This document shows positions 5,378-8,644 of a DNA stretch of 8,644 nucleotides, one piece after another. The translations under genes and the position numbers were made by a program. The stretch is from contig JAFQPD010000127.1 in assembly GCA_017411945.1 (NCBI GenBank), positions 1-8,644 on the forward strand, written 5' to 3'. Under the pieces are notes generated by a model. That model was not told where the DNA came from and made no database searches. It saw nothing but the letters and a program-made list of their open reading frames with translations. Source of the stretch: Mailhella sp. Its GTDB lineage: Bacteria; Desulfobacterota; Desulfovibrionia; Desulfovibrionales; Desulfovibrionaceae. Position 1 is the stretch's first letter. The number at the start of each line of letters is the position of its first letter.

Positions 5378-5416
5378 TTCCTTGCCGCGCCGGAGGGCCG
5401 CGCGGTACGGCAGGAA
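5378..5416 (+). terminator. GC-rich intercistronic hairpin followed by a short T run
   Basis: CCGCGC (5385-5390) pairs with GCGCGG (5400-5405); outside, TTCC (5378-5381) can pair with GGAA (5413-5416) and TG with CA. An alternative is TGCCG (5383-5387) with CGGCA (5408-5412). AATTTT follows shortly after (5417-5422). This could be a weak terminator or an mRNA-processing hairpin; genes on both sides are co-directional. Confidence 0.4.
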
Positions 5417-5455
5417 AATTTTCAGGAATGACAACATGATATCGCAGGAAAAGCT

Positions 5456-6064
5456 ATGGGTGATTTCCAACGCATCTACAAAACAGACCTCTCCGACAGG
5501 CAGCTCATGGCCTTCTGGGGGCTGGTGCAGGCTTCGGGCCGTTCCGGCTTCGTAGGCTTCGACGGCCCGGCCATGGACGGCCCGGCCTTCTGCCGCTTCC
5601 TGCGCCGCCCCGGCATGCATCCGTGGCTGGTGGCGTGGCGCGGCAGGCCCATGGCCCTGTACTGGCTTTCCGGCCTGCAGGGCCGTTCCGCCCACGTCCA
5701 TTTCTGCATGCTGCCCTGCGGCACGCGCCGTGTGGAAGTGCCCGCCGAAGCCGTGCCCGAAGCCGCCGCTCCCGGCAGGGCGAAGGAGGGCCGCGCGCGC
5801 CTGCCGCTGGTTCGCGCCGCCGCGCTCTTCGGCCTTGCCTCCGCGCTTTGGGAAGGGCAGGAACGCGGCTTCCTCGTGGATACGCTCATAGGCATCACCC
5901 CGGCGGCCAACGCCCCGGCCCTTGCGCTCATGCGCTCGCTCGGCGGGCAGGAACACGGCAGCGTGCCCGGGCTCTGCTGGATGCATGAGGCAAAGGTGAA
6001 CGTGCCGGGCATAATAAGCACTTTCAGCCGCGAAGCCGTTCCCCAGAGGGCGGCCGCACTTTAG
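5456..6064 (+). CDS. Phage-encoded GNAT-fold protein (position of P22 gp14)
   Basis: A 202-aa protein starting at ATG 5456 with AGGA six bases upstream. Its order of segments fits a phage GNAT family: LSDRQLMAFWGLVQASGRSG (12-31), RPGMHPWLVAWRGRPMALYW (51-70), SAHVHFCMLP (78-87), then FLVDTLIGITPAANAPALALM (139-159) and LGGQEHGSVPGLCWMH (162-177). The last two segments correspond to the GNAT region in which an Asn after a Thr-Pro step and a Leu-Gly-Gly turn hold the acyl-CoA side of the fold. The Q/R-x-x-G-x-G/A pyrophosphate loop is not visible; the equivalent region (about 107-130) reads GRAKEGRARLPLVRAAALFG, so catalysis is doubtful. P22 gp14, encoded between the tail and ejection protein genes, also has a GNAT-like domain (DUF2824), and this gene has the same relative position. 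Its stop codon overlaps the ribosome binding site of the next gene. A head assembly or ejection-linked role is the best guess. Confidence 0.75.
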   Translation: MGDFQRIYKTDLSDRQLMAFWGLVQASGRSGFVGFDGPAMDGPAFCRFLRRPGMHPWLVAWRGRPMALYWLSGLQGRSAHVHFCMLPCGTRRVEVPAEAVPEAAAPGRAKEGRARLPLVRAAALFGLASALWEGQERGFLVDTLIGITPAANAPALALMRSLGGQEHGSVPGLCWMHEAKVNVPGIISTFSREAVPQRAAAL

Positions 6065-6068
6065 GAGG
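6063..6068 (+). promoter_or_regulatory. Strong Shine-Dalgarno site overlapping the upstream stop codon
   Basis: AGGAGG lies four bases before ATG 6073 and includes the AG of the TAG stop (6062-6064) of the GNAT-like gene, so translation of the two genes is likely coupled. Confidence 0.8.
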
Positions 6069-6072
6069 AAAC

Positions 6073-7080
6073 ATGGGAAGCAGCGGCGGTTCCACCACCG
6101 TTCAGAAGGCAGACCCTTGGAAGGGCCAGCAGCCCTATCTCACGGATGTGTTCACGCAGGCCAAGGAATTCTATGATTCCGGCGTGCTCTCGCCGGACTA
6201 CTACCCGGGGCAGACTGTGGCCCCCAAGTCCCCGTGGTCGGCTCAGGCCCTTGAGATGCAGGCGGAGCGCGCGCTTGCGGGCTCGGCTTCGGTGCAGGGC
6301 GCACAGCAGGCTATGGACGGGATCGTTTCCGGGCAGGGCCTTTCCGGCAATGCCGGACTGAGCGTTCTGGGCAATATCGCGCAGAACGAGCCCAACGCCG
6401 GGAACGCCGGGCTCGCCGCGCTGGAATCCATGAGCTCCGCGCAGAACCCGTGGATGGACAGGCTCTATCAGGACGCCAGCCGCGAGGCCCTTTCCGCGCT
6501 GGACGGCTCCTTCAGCCGCGCGGGCCGCTACGGCTCGGGCGCACACGCCGCCGCTCAGGCCGACGCCGCCGCGGGCCTTGCCGCCGAGATGTACGGGGCG
6601 GCCTACCAGCAGCAGATGCAGGCCGCCGCGCAGGCCGCCAATGCCTACAATGCCGGCGTGGGCCAGCAGATAGCCGCCGCTCAGGCCGCAGGACAGCTTT
6701 ACGGCGCGGGCGTGGGCCAGCAGATAGCCGCCGCAGGCGTGGCGCAGGGCCTTGCCAACCAGGGCTACGCGGATGCCGCCGCCCTTTCCGAAGCGGGCGC
6801 GCTTCAGGAAAGCTACGCCCAGCAGCTCATCAACGCGCAGATAGACCGCTGGAACCACGACCAGCAGAAGGAGCTTGCCGCCCTTGCCGCCTACAGCCAG
6901 CTCATCCAGGGCGACTACGGCTCCGTGACCACCACCACGGCCAAGCAGGATTCCGGCGCGGGCAAGCTGGGCGGCTTCGCCACCGGGGCGGCCACGGGCG
7001 CGAGCGCGGGAGCAAGCATAGGCGGCCCGTGGGGCGCGCTCATCGGCGGCATTGGCGGCGGCATACTGGGACTGCTCTAA
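6073..7080 (+). CDS. Internal virion / DNA ejection protein with glycine-zipper C-terminus
   Basis: A 335-aa protein with a very strong ribosome binding site. The N-terminus (GGSTTVQKADPWKGQQPYLT, then FYDSGVLSPDYYPGQTVAP, about 5-51) is typical of podovirus ejection or injection proteins. A conserved middle follows: NPWMDRLYQDASREALSALD (125-144) and SFSRAGRYGSGAHAAAQADA (146-165). Residues 170-280 are Ala/Gln-rich and helical, with the nonamer GVGQQIAAA twice, 18 residues apart (195-203, 213-221). The C-terminus (297-335) is a Gly-rich hydrophobic stretch, GKLGGFATGAATGASAG then PWGALIGGIGGGILGLL, as in glycine zippers that enter membranes. Such proteins leave the head with the DNA and help build a channel across the envelope, comparable to P22 gp7/gp20. 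No larger ejection protein with a lytic transglycosylase domain follows here. The fiber gene starts 9 nt after the stop. Confidence 0.82.
   Translation: MGSSGGSTTVQKADPWKGQQPYLTDVFTQAKEFYDSGVLSPDYYPGQTVAPKSPWSAQALEMQAERALAGSASVQGAQQAMDGIVSGQGLSGNAGLSVLGNIAQNEPNAGNAGLAALESMSSAQNPWMDRLYQDASREALSALDGSFSRAGRYGSGAHAAAQADAAAGLAAEMYGAAYQQQMQAAAQAANAYNAGVGQQIAAAQAAGQLYGAGVGQQIAAAGVAQGLANQGYADAAALSEAGALQESYAQQLINAQIDRWNHDQQKELAALAAYSQLIQGDYGSVTTTTAKQDSGAGKLGGFATGAATGASAGASIGGPWGALIGGIGGGILGLL
6655..6734 (+). repeat. 26-bp perfect direct repeat inside the ejection protein gene
   Basis: The 26 bases at 6655-6680 recur exactly at 6709-6734, 54 nt (18 codons, in frame) apart. Both encode AGVGQQIAAA-type sequence, and even the Ile codon (ATA) is the same, which suggests a recent duplication or conversion rather than independent selection on the protein. 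Confidence 0.85.
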
Positions 7081-7089
7081 GGAGGGGAT

Positions 7090-8034
7090 ATGTCTGTAAA
7101 GGATTACAATGCAGAGCCCGCGCTCAACGTGAGCATTTCGGGCATCAACATAGCCGAGGGCTGTGCGCCTTCCGGCATCAACGACGCCATCCGCCAGCTC
7201 ATGGCCGACGTGAAGGAAGAAAGCGAGGCGCAGGCGCAGGCCGTGGCCGGGGCCGAGGAATCCGTTTCCGCGCTGGAAGCCGCGCTCCGTTCCCTCATCG
7301 CGCAGGAGGTGGCCAAGTGCCTGAAGCTCACGGGCGGCACGATGGCGGGAACGATAGTGAGGAACGGCTTTCTGGCGCAGAACAGCGTGGACAATAACAC
7401 GCTCGTTGTGCGTGGCGGCACGGATTCCACCAGCGCATTCAGCATACTCTACGGCAAAAGCCATGCTTCCATGCCGGGCGTTGCCGGCCTGGTGGCCGCC
7501 AAGGACAGCCAGTCGGCGGGGCTGTATGTGTACCCGGAAGGCTACGCAACGCTGGGCGGCGACCGCGTGCTTACGGCCGCTGGCGGCAATGTTGCCAAGC
7601 TGCTTTCCGTTGTCGAAGTCGCACTTACGCGCAACGTTGAAAACAGCCGCATATGGGTTTCCGGGGGCACGAATTACAATGGCGGCGCGCTCATCCTGTA
7701 CGGCTCCGAGCATGCCGACTGCCCTAACGAGGCCCGCCTGAAGGCCGGCAGCACGCAGCTGCGCGTCATGCCGGAAGGCGGCGCCATGCTGGGCGGGTCC
7801 AAAGTGCTCACCGAGGCTTCCGGTTCGGCCTACGCAGCGGTTCGCACGCCGAACGTGGTCGCAGACATTGTTGCGGGCAACACGTTCACGCTCCCCTCTG
7901 GCGGCCGATGGGCGTACACGTATCACCGCTCGATGCACAGCGAAAACGCCGGAGGCTCAGGCATAGCGGCTGGCGGAACGACTATCACAGCCGATGAAGG
8001 GCCGACGGCTTATTTCGCCATTCGCATCGAGTAA
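7090..8034 (+). CDS. Tail fiber protein with two tandem ~60-aa repeats
   Basis: A 314-aa protein starting at ATG 7090 behind AAGGAGGGG. Residues 1-41 (SVKDYNAEPALNVSISGINI, then APSGINDAIRQLMADVK) match the conserved N-terminal adaptor that fastens many tail fibers to the virion. Residues 42-75 form a probable coiled coil (EESEAQAQAVAGAEESVSAL). The fiber repeat CLKLTGGTMAGTI follows (77-89). Two imperfect repeats come next: about 105-166 (VVRGGTDSTSAFSILYGKSH to GYATLGGDRVLTAAGG) and 187-245 (WVSGGTNYNGGALILYGSEH to GGAMLGGSKVLTEASG). The end (about 255-314), Gly/Thr-rich with YHRSMHSENAGGSG and a final AYFAIRIE, is the likely receptor-binding tip. The last part of the gene is visibly less GC-rich than the genes upstream, as is common where fibers exchange tips. 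A DUF4376 assembly protein follows by 11 nt. No endosialidase or lyase motif is seen. Confidence 0.85.
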   Translation: MSVKDYNAEPALNVSISGINIAEGCAPSGINDAIRQLMADVKEESEAQAQAVAGAEESVSALEAALRSLIAQEVAKCLKLTGGTMAGTIVRNGFLAQNSVDNNTLVVRGGTDSTSAFSILYGKSHASMPGVAGLVAAKDSQSAGLYVYPEGYATLGGDRVLTAAGGNVAKLLSVVEVALTRNVENSRIWVSGGTNYNGGALILYGSEHADCPNEARLKAGSTQLRVMPEGGAMLGGSKVLTEASGSAYAAVRTPNVVADIVAGNTFTLPSGGRWAYTYHRSMHSENAGGSGIAAGGTTITADEGPTAYFAIRIE

Positions 8035-8045
8035 AGGATATTTTC

Positions 8046-8591
8046 ATGGAATACGCTGAAAAATTTGAAGAACAGACTGCTGAACTCCCAGAAGTCCAGC
8101 CCGTGGCGATAAACTGCCTGCACGACGTGGACCTTTCGCTCGTCACGCAGAGAGTGTGGGACAAGTCGTTCGTCGTCATGAAGGGCGGGCATCCGTACCA
8201 TGTGCCGAACAACGAGGAGTTCGCGGATTTCTACGCACAGCTTGCCGCATATGTTGCGGAACATCCCGGCGTGCTCGTGGAGGAGCATCCCTACGAGCCC
8301 TCGCCGGAAGAGCTGGCCGCGCAGACCCTTGCCCGCGCCAAGGCTGAGCGCGCCGAAGCCGTGGCCGCCCTCACTGTGGAGGTGGACGGCATGGTTTTCG
8401 ACGGCGATGAGAAGGCGCAGGAACGCATGGCCCGCGCTGTGCTCATGGCCGAGAGCCCGGAAGAGACCATAGAATGGGTGCTGGCCGACCATAGCACTGC
8501 CGAGGTGTGCGCCGAACAGCTCCGCCGCGCCTGCCGCGCCGCCGGCAAGGCCCAGAGCGCGCTGTGGGTGCTGCCGTATAAGGGTGAGTGA
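8046..8591 (+). CDS. Tail fiber assembly protein with C-terminal DUF4376 domain
   Basis: A 181-aa protein with AAGGA (8034-8038) before ATG 8046. Residues 1-100 contain a short variable region with VQPVAINCLHDVDLSLV and WDKSFVVMKGGHPYHVP, followed by a proline-containing acidic linker (EEHPYEPSPEELAAQTL). The C-terminal half (about 103-178) has the pattern of DUF4376: AERAEAVAALTVEVDGMVFD, GDEKAQERMARAVLMAESPE, ETIEWVLADHSTAEVCAEQL and a final helix RRACRAAGKAQSALWVLP. Proteins with this domain are usually encoded right after tail fiber genes and help fiber folding or attachment, which is exactly the context here. It is complete. Its stop codon is followed after two bases by a strong hairpin. 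Confidence 0.87.
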   Translation: MEYAEKFEEQTAELPEVQPVAINCLHDVDLSLVTQRVWDKSFVVMKGGHPYHVPNNEEFADFYAQLAAYVAEHPGVLVEEHPYEPSPEELAAQTLARAKAERAEAVAALTVEVDGMVFDGDEKAQERMARAVLMAESPEETIEWVLADHSTAEVCAEQLRRACRAAGKAQSALWVLPYKGE

Positions 8592-8593
8592 GG

Positions 8594-8644
8594 CGGGGGA
8601 GGGGGAAAAGACCTTGTGTACACGGTCCTTTTCCCCCTCCCCCG
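8594..8644 (+). terminator. Very long G-rich/C-rich hairpin after the last gene (may start a further block)
   Basis: The arm 8594-8613 (C, five G, A, five G, four A, GACC) pairs with 8624-8644 over 20 base pairs with one bulged C (8627 or 8628); the loop is TTGTGTACAC. The window ends exactly at its 3' foot, so a T run cannot be checked. It may be a Rho-independent terminator, or the first hairpin of a third structured block, because its 5' arm is the same as at 3969-3983. Confidence 0.65.

Noticed and set aside
6061..7938. Long minus-strand open frame opposite the ejection and fiber genes (625 codons)
   Set aside because: Antisense shadow; low-complexity product, no domains, and it covers two well supported genes and their ribosome sites.

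Overview
The window is part of the late (virion) gene cluster of a GC-rich, tailed, podovirus-like phage or prophage. All protein genes that can be supported lie on the + strand, are closely spaced and mostly carry their own Shine-Dalgarno sites. Their order parallels the P22 group: small virion protein, gp4-like head-tail adaptor, small decoration/tail protein, repeat-rich W-containing protein, gp10-like tail nozzle, small virion protein, GNAT-fold protein (position of P22 gp14), ejection protein with a glycine-rich C-terminus, tail fiber, and a DUF4376 tail fiber assembly protein. Terminase, portal, capsid, integrase and lysis genes are not in the window. The host is not identified by the sequence. 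GC content and protein style would fit a Gram-negative such as a gut Desulfovibrionaceae member, but that is an inference of low confidence.

Layout: 1-365 is non-coding and is the 3' part of a structured repeat (copy A). 366-3967 holds five genes with almost no spacing. 3968-5041 is a 1.07 kb stretch without a credible gene but full of perfect or near-perfect hairpins (block B); its last ~340 nt (4671 to ~5010) repeat copy A. 5042-8591 holds five more genes. 8592-8644 is a very long hairpin whose 5' arm copies the start of block B, so a third block probably starts there and runs out of the window.

The most notable result is this set of repeated structured blocks between late genes. Where copies A and B differ, hairpins are preserved: one stem carries three consecutive compensatory base-pair exchanges around an invariant GGCA loop, another keeps its stem while its loop changes, and the spurious minus-strand reading frames through the copies do not stay conservative. 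Block B and the window's end both begin with the same sequence at the same distance after a TGA stop codon. This looks either like an undescribed phage-borne structured RNA family present in several copies within one late transcript, or like a family of palindromic repeat elements that has entered the gene gaps. I cannot match it to a known RNA family from sequence alone.

How the genes work together: the adaptor joins the portal to the tail, the nozzle extends the tail tube, the GNAT-like and ejection proteins belong to the internal or ejected set, and the fiber with its assembly protein provides host recognition.
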